Shown here one piece after another: positions 42,396 to 50,578 of a stretch of 64,000 nucleotides of DNA. Source of the DNA: Peterkaempfera podocarpi (GTDB lineage: Bacteria > Actinomycetota > Actinomycetes > Streptomycetales > Streptomycetaceae). The position numbers and the translations under genes were made by a program. The number at the start of each line of letters is the position of its first letter. Positions within the stretch are counted from its first letter, which is position 1. Under the pieces are notes generated by a model that saw nothing but the letters and a program-made list of their open reading frames with translations, ran no database searches and was not told the origin of the DNA. The stretch lies in assembly GCF_042466665.1 (NCBI RefSeq), contig NZ_CP162102.1:4030001-4094000 (forward strand), read 5' to 3'.

Positions 42396-43625
42396 ATGAA
42401 CACACCGAGGGACCCGGACTACCACGGCTGGCTGTCAGGGCGGCTGTCCCACTATGTGGGGCGGAGGGTGGCCGACGACGTCCCGTTCACCGAGCTCGGC
42501 CTGGACTCGGTCGCCGCGCTGAGCCTGTACGGGGACGTCGAGGAGGAGTTCGGCCCGGTGATCGACCCCACCGACATCTGGGTCTACCCGACCGTCCAGG
42601 AGCTCGCCGCCTATCTGGAGCTGCGAGACATCAGGCTGGGCAGCGACCAGCAGGTGCGGGCGGCGTTCGTCTTCACCGGCCAGGGCTCCCAGCACCCGGG
42701 GATGACCTCGGGGCTGTACCTCAACTCCACCGGCTACCGCCGCTTCCTGGACGAGGCCGCCGAGGCCCTGCTGCCGTACACCGGCACCTCGGTGGTCGAC
42801 CTGATCCTCAGCCGGGACCAGCGGATCCACCAGACCGCCTTCACCCAGCCCGCGCTGTTCGCGGTGGAGTACGCGCTGGCGCGGACGCTGGAGGAGGCGG
42901 GGGTGCAGCCCGTGGCGGTGCTGGGCCACGGGATCGGCGAGTTCGCGGCGGCGGCGATCGCCGGCTCGCTGAGCCTGGAGCACGCGGCCAAGCTGGTCGC
43001 GGTGCGCGGTGCCTTCATGCAGTACCTGCCGTCGGGCGGCGGGATGATGGCCACCTGCGCGGCGCCCTACGAGGCGGCGGAGCTGCTGGCCGACGAGCCC
43101 GGTGTGGCCATCGGCGCCATCAACGCCGCCCGGGCGACCGTCCTCTCCGGCGAGATCGGCGGACTGGAGCGGATCCAGTACAAGCTGGAGGCGCGCGGGA
43201 TCGCCTGTATGCAGCTGAAGGTGACCCATGCCTTCCACTCACCGCTGATGGAGCCGATGCTGGCCAGGTTCGAGGCGGTGACCCGGCGGCTGCCGGGCGG
43301 CGCCCCGAGGCTGCCGTACTACTCCACCGTGCACGGCCGGCTGACCAATGAGCCGCTGTACGCGCCGTACTGGACCGCCCATGCCACCTCGCCGGTGCGG
43401 TTCGCGGAGGCGGCCCGGCAGCTGCTGGACCAGCAGGCGCTGACCCATGTGGTGGAGATCGGGCCGCGGGTGGTGCTCACCCCGTTCATCCGCCGGATGG
43501 GCGGCGCCCAGGGGCCGAGCTGCCTCGCCATGTGCCGCGGTCCGGAGACCAACGCGGTGTATCTGGCCGGTGTGCTCTCCGCCTTGGACGCCGGGCCGCT
43601 GGCCCACCCTCTGGTGAGGACCTGA
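42396..43625 (+). CDS. ACP-acyltransferase fusion with AT nucleophile replaced (Ser to Gly)
   Basis: A 409-residue protein. Residues 8-80 are an ACP with phosphopantetheine site S38 (ELGLDSVAALSLY). Residues about 90-390 are an FabD/AT domain with FVFTGQGSQHPGM and the His region THAFHSPLMEPM. The elbow, normally G-H-S-x-G-E, reads G-H-G179-I-G-E; the codon at 42930-42932 is GGG. The rest of the domain is well kept, so the AT may be a docking or hydrolysis-dead scaffold, or may use another residue. It follows the dehydrogenase by 56 bp. Confidence 0.88.
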   Translation: MNTPRDPDYHGWLSGRLSHYVGRRVADDVPFTELGLDSVAALSLYGDVEEEFGPVIDPTDIWVYPTVQELAAYLELRDIRLGSDQQVRAAFVFTGQGSQHPGMTSGLYLNSTGYRRFLDEAAEALLPYTGTSVVDLILSRDQRIHQTAFTQPALFAVEYALARTLEEAGVQPVAVLGHGIGEFAAAAIAGSLSLEHAAKLVAVRGAFMQYLPSGGGMMATCAAPYEAAELLADEPGVAIGAINAARATVLSGEIGGLERIQYKLEARGIACMQLKVTHAFHSPLMEPMLARFEAVTRRLPGGAPRLPYYSTVHGRLTNEPLYAPYWTAHATSPVRFAEAARQLLDQQALTHVVEIGPRVVLTPFIRRMGGAQGPSCLAMCRGPETNAVYLAGVLSALDAGPLAHPLVRT

Positions 43626-43626
43626 G

Positions 43627-44460
43627 ATGACGGGGTCCGCCGAACAGCTTCCACCGCTGCGCACCGCGCTGGACCCCCGGGGGCCGTGGGACCCGGTCCG
43701 GGAGGACCTGACCACGTCGGGTTCGGCCCTGGTGTACTGCACGCTCGGCGGGTGGGCGGGACAGTTGGCCGAGCCGTCGCGGTTCCGCCCGGTGCTCGGC
43801 CGGGACTGGCTGCGTTACCAGTCGCTCTCCCATCCGCGCGCCCAGGAGCGCTTCCTGGCGTCCCGGCTGCTGCTGCGGCAGGCCGCGGCGGCCGCCATCG
43901 AGACCGGGCCGGAGCTGGTGGACCTGGCGTACCAGCCGGGCGGCCGGCCGTATGTGCGCGGCTGCGACCAGATCGACATCAGTCTCAGCCACACCGAGGA
44001 GGTGGTGGTGGTCGGGGTGACCCGGCGGGGCCGGATCGGGGTGGATGTGGAGCTGGCGGACCGCCGGATGGCGGGCACCGGTTCGGAGCGGCAGGGCTTC
44101 ACCAGATATGAGCTGGACCGGGTGGACCGGGAGGACTGCAGTCTGCGCAATGACACCCTGGTGCGGCTGTGGACGCTCAAGGAGGCGTACAGCAAGGCGC
44201 TGGGGCAGGGCCTGCGGTTCCGCTTCACCGAGTTCGGCTTCGCGCTCGACGGGGGCGAGGCCAGGCTGGTGCAGCCCGGCGGGGAAGCGGTACGCGGGGG
44301 CTCCGCCTGGACCTTCGGGACGTTCTCCCTGGAGCGGCGCTATGTGGTGAGCGTCGCGGTGCATGACGCGGGCTTCGGCGACAGCGTGGACCTGTCGGTC
44401 GGGACGGCGCTGGACGAGGGCCTGCTCGACACCCTGCTCCGTACCTCACAACGGTTCTGA
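43627..44460 (+). CDS. Sfp-type 4'-phosphopantetheinyl transferase
   Basis: A 277-residue PPTase with ISLSHTEEVVVVGVTRRGRIGVDVEL containing the Mg-binding D-x-E, and RLWTLKEAYSKALGQGLRF holding the W-x-x-K-E-A motif. It converts apo carrier proteins to holo form by adding the CoA-derived arm. Clients here would be the ACPs at 42396 and 53099 and the carrier at 25452. It begins 1 nt after the ACP-AT stop, ending the plus-strand operon, and runs toward the response regulator gene with only 7 bp between. Confidence 0.93.
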   Translation: MTGSAEQLPPLRTALDPRGPWDPVREDLTTSGSALVYCTLGGWAGQLAEPSRFRPVLGRDWLRYQSLSHPRAQERFLASRLLLRQAAAAAIETGPELVDLAYQPGGRPYVRGCDQIDISLSHTEEVVVVGVTRRGRIGVDVELADRRMAGTGSERQGFTRYELDRVDREDCSLRNDTLVRLWTLKEAYSKALGQGLRFRFTEFGFALDGGEARLVQPGGEAVRGGSAWTFGTFSLERRYVVSVAVHDAGFGDSVDLSVGTALDEGLLDTLLRTSQRF

Positions 44461-44467
44461 CGGTCAG

Positions 44468-45082
44468 TCACGGAATCCAGCCCGCCTCCTCGGCGATCCT
44501 CACGGCGTCGATCCGGTTGCGGGCGTTGAGCTTGGCGACGATGGCGGTGAGGTAGTTCTGCACGGTACCCTTTGACAGGTACAGGCAAGCTGCGACCTCG
44601 GCGGCGTCGGCACCCCGGGCGGCGATCCTCAGCACCTCCAGCTCCCGTGGGGACAGCGGGTTGGACGGGCAGTCCCAGGCCGAGAGCGCCAGCTGCGGGT
44701 CGACCACCCGCTGGCCCTGGGCGACCGCCCGCACGGCCTGGGCCAGCCGGTCCGGCGGTGCGTCCTTCAGCAGGAAGCCCGACACCTGGGCGGCCATGGC
44801 CCGGCGCAGGGTTCCGGGTCTGCCCAGGCTGGTGAGGATCAGGGTGCGGCAGCCGGGGAGCCGGTCGTGCAGGCTTGCCGCCGCGGTGAGGCCGTCGATG
44901 CCCGGGAGGTCGACGTCGATCACCGCGACATCGGGTCTGGACTCCAGCGCCGTTCTGACGATCAGGTCGCCGCGGTCCACCGAGGCGACCACCTCGAAGT
45001 CGGGCTCCAGCTCCAGCAACGCCACGAGTGCGCCGCGGATCATATGGACGTCCTCGGCGAGCAGGATCTTCACGGACAGCAT
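44468..45082 (-). CDS. NarL/LuxR-type response regulator
   Basis: A 204-residue regulator: receiver domain about 1-120 with acidic pair E10-D11, phospho-acceptor D56 (VIDVDLPG) and K in FLLKDAPP; LuxR-type HTH about 140-204 (LSPRELEVLRIAARGADAAEVAACLYLSKGTVQNYLTAIVAKLNARN). It is the output of the histidine kinase gene 45 bp upstream. Target genes are unknown; the neighbouring peptide-maturation genes are the obvious candidates. The start follows AAGGGGGG. Confidence 0.93.
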   Translation of the reverse strand: MLSVKILLAEDVHMIRGALVALLELEPDFEVVASVDRGDLIVRTALESRPDVAVIDVDLPGIDGLTAAASLHDRLPGCRTLILTSLGRPGTLRRAMAAQVSGFLLKDAPPDRLAQAVRAVAQGQRVVDPQLALSAWDCPSNPLSPRELEVLRIAARGADAAEVAACLYLSKGTVQNYLTAIVAKLNARNRIDAVRIAEEAGWIP

Positions 45083-45127
45083 TGGCCCCCCTTGTCCTGA
45101 CGTTGCCCGGATCGTGAGCCTAGACCC

Positions 45128-46387
45128 TCAGGCCACGGACCGTATGCAGCCTTCCTCCGGCCCCTCCGCTGCCGGGGCAGGGTTCTCGGGGCGCATCGGC
45201 GCCTCCGCCACGAGCTCGAACTGACCGTCCGCCCGCACTCCGGCGGTCACCCGCCCGCCGATGGCGCCGAGCCGGGTCTGCAGATTGCCGATCCCGCTTC
45301 CGCTGCGCGGGGAGGAATCCAGCCGTTCCTCGGACACACCGTCGTTGACCATGGTGAGCAGGACCGTTTCTGCCTCGGTGACCGCCGCGCTGACGGTGCA
45401 CACCTGGACCTTGCTGTGCCGCAGCAGATTGGTGACCCCCTCGCGCAACGCCGTGGCCAGCACGGTGTCGACCAGCGGATGGAGCCGTCCGCAGTCGATG
45501 ACGACCTCCGCCTGGATGTCGGCCGCCTTCAGGGTCCTCGCCGCCGACTCCGCCTCCGCGGCCAGCGACATGTCCCGGTAGCCGCTGGCCACCAGCCGGA
45601 CATCCGCGAGTGCCTGGCGGGACACCTCCAGCACCTCCGTGGTCTCCTCACGTGCCCGGTCCGGCCGGAGGCCGATCAGCCGGTGGATCAGCTCGGTCTT
45701 GAGCGTGATCGCCGAAAGGCTGTAGCCCAGCAGGTCGTGCAGGTCCCGTGCGAACCGCAGCCGCTCCTGGAGGACCGCCGCCCGCGCCAGCTCACCCCGG
45801 GAGGAGTGCACCTCCGCGACCAGGTCGGCCAGCCGGGTCAGCCCATAGATGATGAAGCCGGTCAGCATCGTGGACTGGACGACGTACACGATGTCGAAGA
45901 CCGAGGGCTCCAGCAGGATGCCGAACCCCAGCGAACTGAGGGAGACCAGTCCGAAGGCGCCCCATCCCGCCCGTTTGGGCAGCAGCAGCAGGGTCGAGCC
46001 CGCGAGACAGCCCAGCATGCCTCCCCAGACCTCACCGAAGACCGCGGCCGGCCCGTAGGTGAGAGCCGCCTGCAGAGCCAGCGAGGCGGCCCTCCGCCAT
46101 AACGCCCAGCGGCGGATCCTCGAGGAGGAGTTGACCACCTGCACGGCGAAGACGGCCAGGATGCACAGCACGAACGCGGCGAGCCGCGGCCCCCGCGCCC
46201 CCCCGATCGTCACATTGGTGATCGCCAGTGCCGCGAAGCACAGCAGGGCGAAGATCGTCATCGTCCTGGCGAGCCGCGGGGCGGGCAGGTCCTGCGTCGC
46301 CAACGGCACTGCTCCGCCCCCGGCGGCGGGCGCCGGCGGGGGCGGCGGATCTCGGAAGGGGGCTCCGGACGCGTGGCCGGAAACCAT
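45128..46387 (-). CDS. Membrane sensor histidine kinase (HisKA_3 / NarL type)
   Basis: A 419-residue sensor. After a Pro/Gly-rich N-terminus there are about five to six hydrophobic segments up to residue ~190 (TMTIFALLCFAALAITNVTIGG onward) with little extracellular loop, so it may sense within the membrane. The phospho-acceptor is in FARDLHDLLGYSLSA, followed by a degenerate ATPase domain with REGVTNLLRHSKV and GSGIGNLQTRLGAIGG. I chose the ATG at 46387 after GAGGTC; a TTG 54 bp upstream lacks a ribosome site. Partner of the regulator at 44468. Confidence 0.88.
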   Translation of the reverse strand: MVSGHASGAPFRDPPPPPAPAAGGGAVPLATQDLPAPRLARTMTIFALLCFAALAITNVTIGGARGPRLAAFVLCILAVFAVQVVNSSSRIRRWALWRRAASLALQAALTYGPAAVFGEVWGGMLGCLAGSTLLLLPKRAGWGAFGLVSLSSLGFGILLEPSVFDIVYVVQSTMLTGFIIYGLTRLADLVAEVHSSRGELARAAVLQERLRFARDLHDLLGYSLSAITLKTELIHRLIGLRPDRAREETTEVLEVSRQALADVRLVASGYRDMSLAAEAESAARTLKAADIQAEVVIDCGRLHPLVDTVLATALREGVTNLLRHSKVQVCTVSAAVTEAETVLLTMVNDGVSEERLDSSPRSGSGIGNLQTRLGAIGGRVTAGVRADGQFELVAEAPMRPENPAPAAEGPEEGCIRSVA

Positions 46388-46510
46388 GCCGTTGACCTCT
46401 GTCCCGTCCAAGGTCCCCCCACTCCAGGGCCGCTGGGTCAAGCCGGATCGTAGCGCGCGGGACTTGACGCAGCCACAGGGAGAGACCCGTTCCCCCGTTA
46501 AGTATCCGTG

Positions 46511-48775
46511 TCACACGAAGAGGGGGATGGGATTGAGATCTTCAAAAGCCGACGGCCTGGCGATCCTGCCCAGGCGCACAGGCGTCTCGAACAGCCTGCC
46601 CGGGGCGAATCTGGCCCAGAAGTGCCGCATTCCCGGGACGATCACCTTGACCACCGGGAGCTCGATATCCGGACGCGTCTGATCAAGGACCAGCAGTTCC
46701 ATTCCCTGCGCGCGGACCATTCTTTCCGCCACCGCGATGTCCTCCCTGAGGTCGGTCCTGGCCCGGTGCCCGTAGTCGGCCGGACCGCGCGCCGACTCAC
46801 CGGGATCCGGCGTCAGATATGGCTGGTTCCGGACGGTCGCCCCGGTCCACCAGGACATCAGCTCCGGATCGCGCAGGCGGTACCCGGAACCGTCCGCCCG
46901 GGATTCGCACACCGCCGGAAGCAGCTGCCCCATTTCGGTGAGCGCCCTGCGCAGGGCGATCCGCGGATCGAAGTGCGCACCGAAGCCGAACGCCAGGTCC
47001 TCCGCGGCCTTGTCCGTCCGACGGGAGACCGCGGCCATCACCGGGACGCCGAAATCCGAGGAGAGATCGACGACCCACAGCTCCCGGTGCATCCGCGCGT
47101 AGACGGTGCGCAGCCGGGTAATCCAGGGCTCGTCGAATGCATCGAGGTCCACGGCCGGATGCCGGGTGCGGTTGTACCACCACAGCGCCACCGCGTCGCG
47201 TTCAACCACTTCCAGGAATCCCTGGACGATCGCGTCCTCCAGGCTGCTTCCTGCCGCGTTGCCGTTGGAGTCCGCCCACGGCCCGTGCGGGTCCTCGCCG
47301 TAGTAGAGCATCGAGGTGGGGAGCAGCCGGTGGGTGCCGGCAGTGAGCGACCAGACCGGCGTCCAGTCCACCGGCCGGTCCGGGTCGAAGGGCGCGGGCA
47401 CCTGGTGGAACGCCGAGTGGGTGGCGTTCCACCGCTCCCGGGAGCGGAACTGCCGCTCGTCGAAGAGCTGGCAGTCGTTGGGGTGCAGCGCCTGCGGCCC
47501 CAGCCCGCGCAGGGTGTCGCGCACCACGGGCTCATCGCCCTGCCGGGTGGCGCAGTAGCGCTCCGCGGCCTCGCAGAGCGCTCCGACCTCCGCCTCCAGC
47601 GGGGTCGTCCCCTTACCTCCGCTGCTGCTGCGCAGACCGCTGCGGAGCCCGGCCAGGGTCCGCGGCTCCATCGCCAGATTGCGCCCCGAGACATAGCAGT
47701 TGACGCCCTCGGGCAGCCGGTTGTCGGGGCGTACCGCGTCCACGATCCCGGTGACGGGGCTGACCAGATGGCGGTAGCGGCGCAGCACCTGCTCGGGCGG
47801 CAGCGCCCGGTCGCCGCTCTCGGTGCCGGGCACCTTGGGACGGGAGACCGGCTCCACCGGTGCCAGCACCCTGGCCGCCGAAAGGCCCGGGTCTCCGCAG
47901 TCGGCGCACTGGGGCCGCCGCCGGACGCCGTGGTGACGGGTCTTCATGGCCAGGGTGTCCATGATGCAGATCCCGTCCTCGCCCATGTCCCGCACCCCGG
48001 CCAGCCAGCGCGCCACCGCCAGGACGGCCGCCTGGAGACCCATGGCGCGGCTTGCCGCCAGTGACGCCTCGGGCCGTGGGAGCGGACCGTTGATGCCGAG
48101 CGCCCGCTGGAGCGGGAGCTCGGAGCGCCGCTGCCCGCGCAGCCGGTGCGCCAGGCACGACCAGCACGCCCCTTCCGGCTGGAAGACCGGACCGATCCAG
48201 GGCTGCGCGCCGCCGGGCTTGGCCAGCAGCCATGGGCGTCCGGCTGCCCGCAGCCCGGCGTCGATCGCCCGCAGCTGCGGGTCGAGGTAGTCGTCGCAGA
48301 GGACCAGGGTGAGGGCCGCCGGAGCGGTGTCCGACGCCTCCCGTACGGAGAGCCCGGACGCCGAGCAGACCCGTCGGGCCTGCTCGGCGTCGATCCGCCC
48401 GGTCGCCACCACGGCGACCGGCAGCCGTCCGAGGGCGGCCTCCGCCTCGCCGCCGTCCACCCCGGCAAGCTCCCAGTACGCCTGGGCGGCGTCGTCCACG
48501 GCGGGCACGCGGTACCCGACCAGGTTGGCCCTGGCCAGGTCCGCGATCAGCCGGCCGGCCGCGGCGGCGGGCACCTGCGGCTCCGCCTCCGCGAGCAGTC
48601 GCTCCAGAGTGCGCGTCCCGTCGAGCAGTGGGGCGAGCTTCTCGACGTACCTGCCCTGGACTGCGGTGACACCCTGGGCGGAGAGCAGGTACGTCGCCTC
48701 GCCCGGGACGATTTCGAGGCGCAGATGGGGCTTGAAGCCCAGCGGCCGGCCGGCCTGCTCCGCCTCCGGTCTCAT
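46511..48775 (-). CDS. Fused E1-like/YcaO cyclodehydratase (azole-forming RiPP enzyme)
   Basis: A 754-residue TOMM-type maturation protein. Residues about 1-330 form the E1/ocin-ThiF-like, peptide-binding part with zinc-type pairs ACWSCLAHR and QCADCG. Residues about 370-754 are YcaO: SSSGGKGTTPLEAEVGALCEAAERYC and SNGNAAGSSLEDAIVQGFLEVVERDA carry the ATP-binding residues, and the C-terminus is NPIPLFV, resembling the proline-rich tails of azoline-forming YcaOs. It would use ATP to cyclise Cys, Ser or Thr of a precursor peptide. Its ATG overlaps the stop of the small gene at 48772 (ATGA), strongly suggesting that gene is its substrate. No SagB-type dehydrogenase or protease is seen nearby. 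Confidence 0.9.
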   Translation of the reverse strand: MRPEAEQAGRPLGFKPHLRLEIVPGEATYLLSAQGVTAVQGRYVEKLAPLLDGTRTLERLLAEAEPQVPAAAAGRLIADLARANLVGYRVPAVDDAAQAYWELAGVDGGEAEAALGRLPVAVVATGRIDAEQARRVCSASGLSVREASDTAPAALTLVLCDDYLDPQLRAIDAGLRAAGRPWLLAKPGGAQPWIGPVFQPEGACWSCLAHRLRGQRRSELPLQRALGINGPLPRPEASLAASRAMGLQAAVLAVARWLAGVRDMGEDGICIMDTLAMKTRHHGVRRRPQCADCGDPGLSAARVLAPVEPVSRPKVPGTESGDRALPPEQVLRRYRHLVSPVTGIVDAVRPDNRLPEGVNCYVSGRNLAMEPRTLAGLRSGLRSSSGGKGTTPLEAEVGALCEAAERYCATRQGDEPVVRDTLRGLGPQALHPNDCQLFDERQFRSRERWNATHSAFHQVPAPFDPDRPVDWTPVWSLTAGTHRLLPTSMLYYGEDPHGPWADSNGNAAGSSLEDAIVQGFLEVVERDAVALWWYNRTRHPAVDLDAFDEPWITRLRTVYARMHRELWVVDLSSDFGVPVMAAVSRRTDKAAEDLAFGFGAHFDPRIALRRALTEMGQLLPAVCESRADGSGYRLRDPELMSWWTGATVRNQPYLTPDPGESARGPADYGHRARTDLREDIAVAERMVRAQGMELLVLDQTRPDIELPVVKVIVPGMRHFWARFAPGRLFETPVRLGRIARPSAFEDLNPIPLFV

Positions 48776-49065
48776 CGCGCCAGCGCGGCCGGCGAGGTGA
48801 TGCAGAAGCTGCTGCGGGCCTCCAGCAGGAGGTCGTTCGCGGGGTCGAGGTCCTCGATCAGCAGCAGGGAGTCGTCGTCGACGTCCCCGCCCAGGTACAG
48901 CGGCTCGGCCGCGGTCAGGCCGAACTCGGCCAGCACCGCCACCGGGTCGTTGGCGTAGCGCTGGGCCAGCTCGGGCTCCAGCCCGGTACGGGCGGAGAGC
49001 TCGGCGAAGCGGCGGGCCTCGTCGGCCCGAAGAGCGAGCACGGACGGATCTGCCATGATCTGCAT
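48772..49065 (-). CDS. Candidate RiPP precursor with NHLP-like leader
   Basis: A 97-residue acidic protein. The middle, LAQRYANDPVAVLAEFGL, looks like nitrile-hydratase-type leader peptides (DPxAxLAxxGL), followed by an acidic linker (GGDVDDDSLLLIEDLDPAND). The C-terminal segment EARSSFCITSPAALAR is rich in Ser, Thr and Cys, as expected for a core that a YcaO enzyme cyclises. It overlaps the YcaO gene start by 4 nt. The ATG at 49065 follows GGGGGA. Alternative: a non-core accessory protein whose tail is not modified. Confidence 0.65.
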   Translation of the reverse strand: MQIMADPSVLALRADEARRFAELSARTGLEPELAQRYANDPVAVLAEFGLTAAEPLYLGGDVDDDSLLLIEDLDPANDLLLEARSSFCITSPAALAR

Positions 49066-49314
49066 GGTGTGTTCCCCCAGAGAGTCGGATGCCGTGTCGA
49101 ACGTCGTGCTGCGGCTCGTTTCCTGACCAGGAGTCTGCGGACTTCGACCGTTCCGCGCCCAGTGTGGGACTCATGTGCGCGGCATGACATTTTCACGATC
49201 CGCCTCATGAGCCGCTCACTGGGCAGTCAAGAGGTGTGGTGACAGGCTCGACCCCATGCTTCGACAAGCGCCGGCGGCCGGATGACCGACGGATGAGGCT
49301 GAGGGGAGAGCACC

Positions 49315-50109
49315 ATGGAGATCAAGGTTCTCGGGCCGCTGACCGCTCACGAACACGGCGTGTCGATCGTGCCGAGTGCAGCCAAGCCGCGGCAGATACT
49401 CGCACTGCTCGCGTTGCAGGCCGACCGTGTGGTCACGGTCCCGACGCTGATGGAGGAGATCTGGGGGGCCGACGTTCCACGCAGTGCGGCGACCACTCTG
49501 CAGACCTACATCCTCCAGCTCCGGCGCAAGATCGCTGCCGCACTCGACGGCGATCCCACCCGTGACGCCAAGGACGTCCTGATCACCCAGCACGGCGGTT
49601 ATCTGCTCCAGGTGCAGCCGGGGCAGATCGACGTCCACGAGTTCGAGCAGTTCGCCGCCTCCGGCCGGGCCGCCTACGACGCCCGGGACTACCGCGCGGC
49701 GTCCGAACTGCTCGGCAGCGCACTCGCCCTGTGGCAGGGGCCCGCCCTGGTGGACGTCAGGGCCGGCAGCGTGCTGGAGCTGGAGGTGCTGCGGATGGAC
49801 GAGGACCGGATGGCCACCCTGGAGCGCCGGATCGACGCCGACCTGCGGCTGGGCCGGCACAACGAGGTCGTCCCCGAGCTGCGGGTCCTGGCGGCCCGTC
49901 ACCCCATGCACGAGAACTTCTGCGCCCAGCTGATGCTTGCCACCCACCGCTCCGGCGGCGCCTGGCGCGCGCTGGAGGCGTACCAGCGGCTGCGCGGCAC
50001 CCTGGTGCACGAGCTCGGCCTGGAGCCCTCGCCCAAGCTGCAGCGGCTGCACCACGCGGTCCTCTCCGGAGACCCGGGCCTGGACCTCAAGCCCACCGCC
50101 GTCAACTGA
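49315..50109 (+). CDS. SARP-family transcriptional activator
   Basis: A 264-residue Streptomyces antibiotic regulatory protein: OmpR-type winged helix about 1-95 (MEIKVLGPLTAHEHGVSIVP, PRQILALLALQADRVVTVPTLMEEIWG, TLQTYILQLRRKI) and bacterial transcriptional activation domain about 100-250 (HEFEQFAASGRAAY, ALALWQGPALVDV, ELRVLAARHPMHENFCAQLMLATHRSG). SARPs bind direct heptamer repeats and recruit RNA polymerase at spaced -10 sites. About 14 such sites in this window make it the pathway activator. It lies 469 bp before the minimal PKS. Confidence 0.95.
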   Translation: MEIKVLGPLTAHEHGVSIVPSAAKPRQILALLALQADRVVTVPTLMEEIWGADVPRSAATTLQTYILQLRRKIAAALDGDPTRDAKDVLITQHGGYLLQVQPGQIDVHEFEQFAASGRAAYDARDYRAASELLGSALALWQGPALVDVRAGSVLELEVLRMDEDRMATLERRIDADLRLGRHNEVVPELRVLAARHPMHENFCAQLMLATHRSGGAWRALEAYQRLRGTLVHELGLEPSPKLQRLHHAVLSGDPGLDLKPTAVN

Positions 50110-50178
50110 CCCGCGGACCGGCCCGACCGGTTCCGCACCCCCACCCGCGGCACATCCCGGCGCCCGACCGCGCCACAG

Positions 50179-50254
50179 CCCAGGGGCGCGGGGAACCACG
50201 CGACCACACCCCCTCCGCGGAGGGCCGGCCGCGCCGTTCCCCGCGCCCCTGGGG
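50179..50254. repeat. GGGGCGCGGGGAAC-type palindromic repeat (copy 2)
   Basis: Left arm CCCAGGGGCGCGGGGAACC at 50179 and inverted right arm ending CCCCTGGGG at 50254. It occupies the gap between the SARP gene and the KS promoter. Confidence 0.8.
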
Positions 50255-50328
50255 CATACGGGGTGCCCCCGTCGCAGCAGCGCAGGACCGCACCGGACCG
50301 CCCTGCGGCGGCCTCCCTCCCGAACCGT

Positions 50329-50371
50329 TCCACGGGGACCCGAGCGTCCGTCGAGAGCCGGGTCGAACCAT
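50329..50371 (+). promoter_or_regulatory. SARP box (three heptamers) upstream of the minimal PKS
   Basis: TCCACGG (50329), CCGAGCG (50340) and TCGAGAG (50351) at 11-bp spacing, then 8 nt and AACCAT (50366-50371), a weak -10. The KSalpha gene starts 208 bp later; the leader between holds no other gene. Confidence 0.65.
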
Positions 50372-50578
50372 GACGGCACCGGCAGCGGGCGACGCCACAA
50401 GCGGCGCCCTGCCCGGCGTGGTCGGCCCGGGGCGGAGAGGAACAGACCCTGAACCGCCCCGGCCGCCGGACCCGATCCAGCAGCGGCCCCGACCGAAGGG
50501 AACCACAGTGGCCCGCACAGTTCCGACCGGCAGGAGCCCTCAGCGGCACCCGGCCCCGGCGAAGGCGAGGTAACGGCG

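Noticed and set aside
49206..49314. SARP autoregulatory box before the SARP gene
   Set aside because: TCGAC elements are present but 13 bp apart, not 11, and there is no hexamer at 8 nt.
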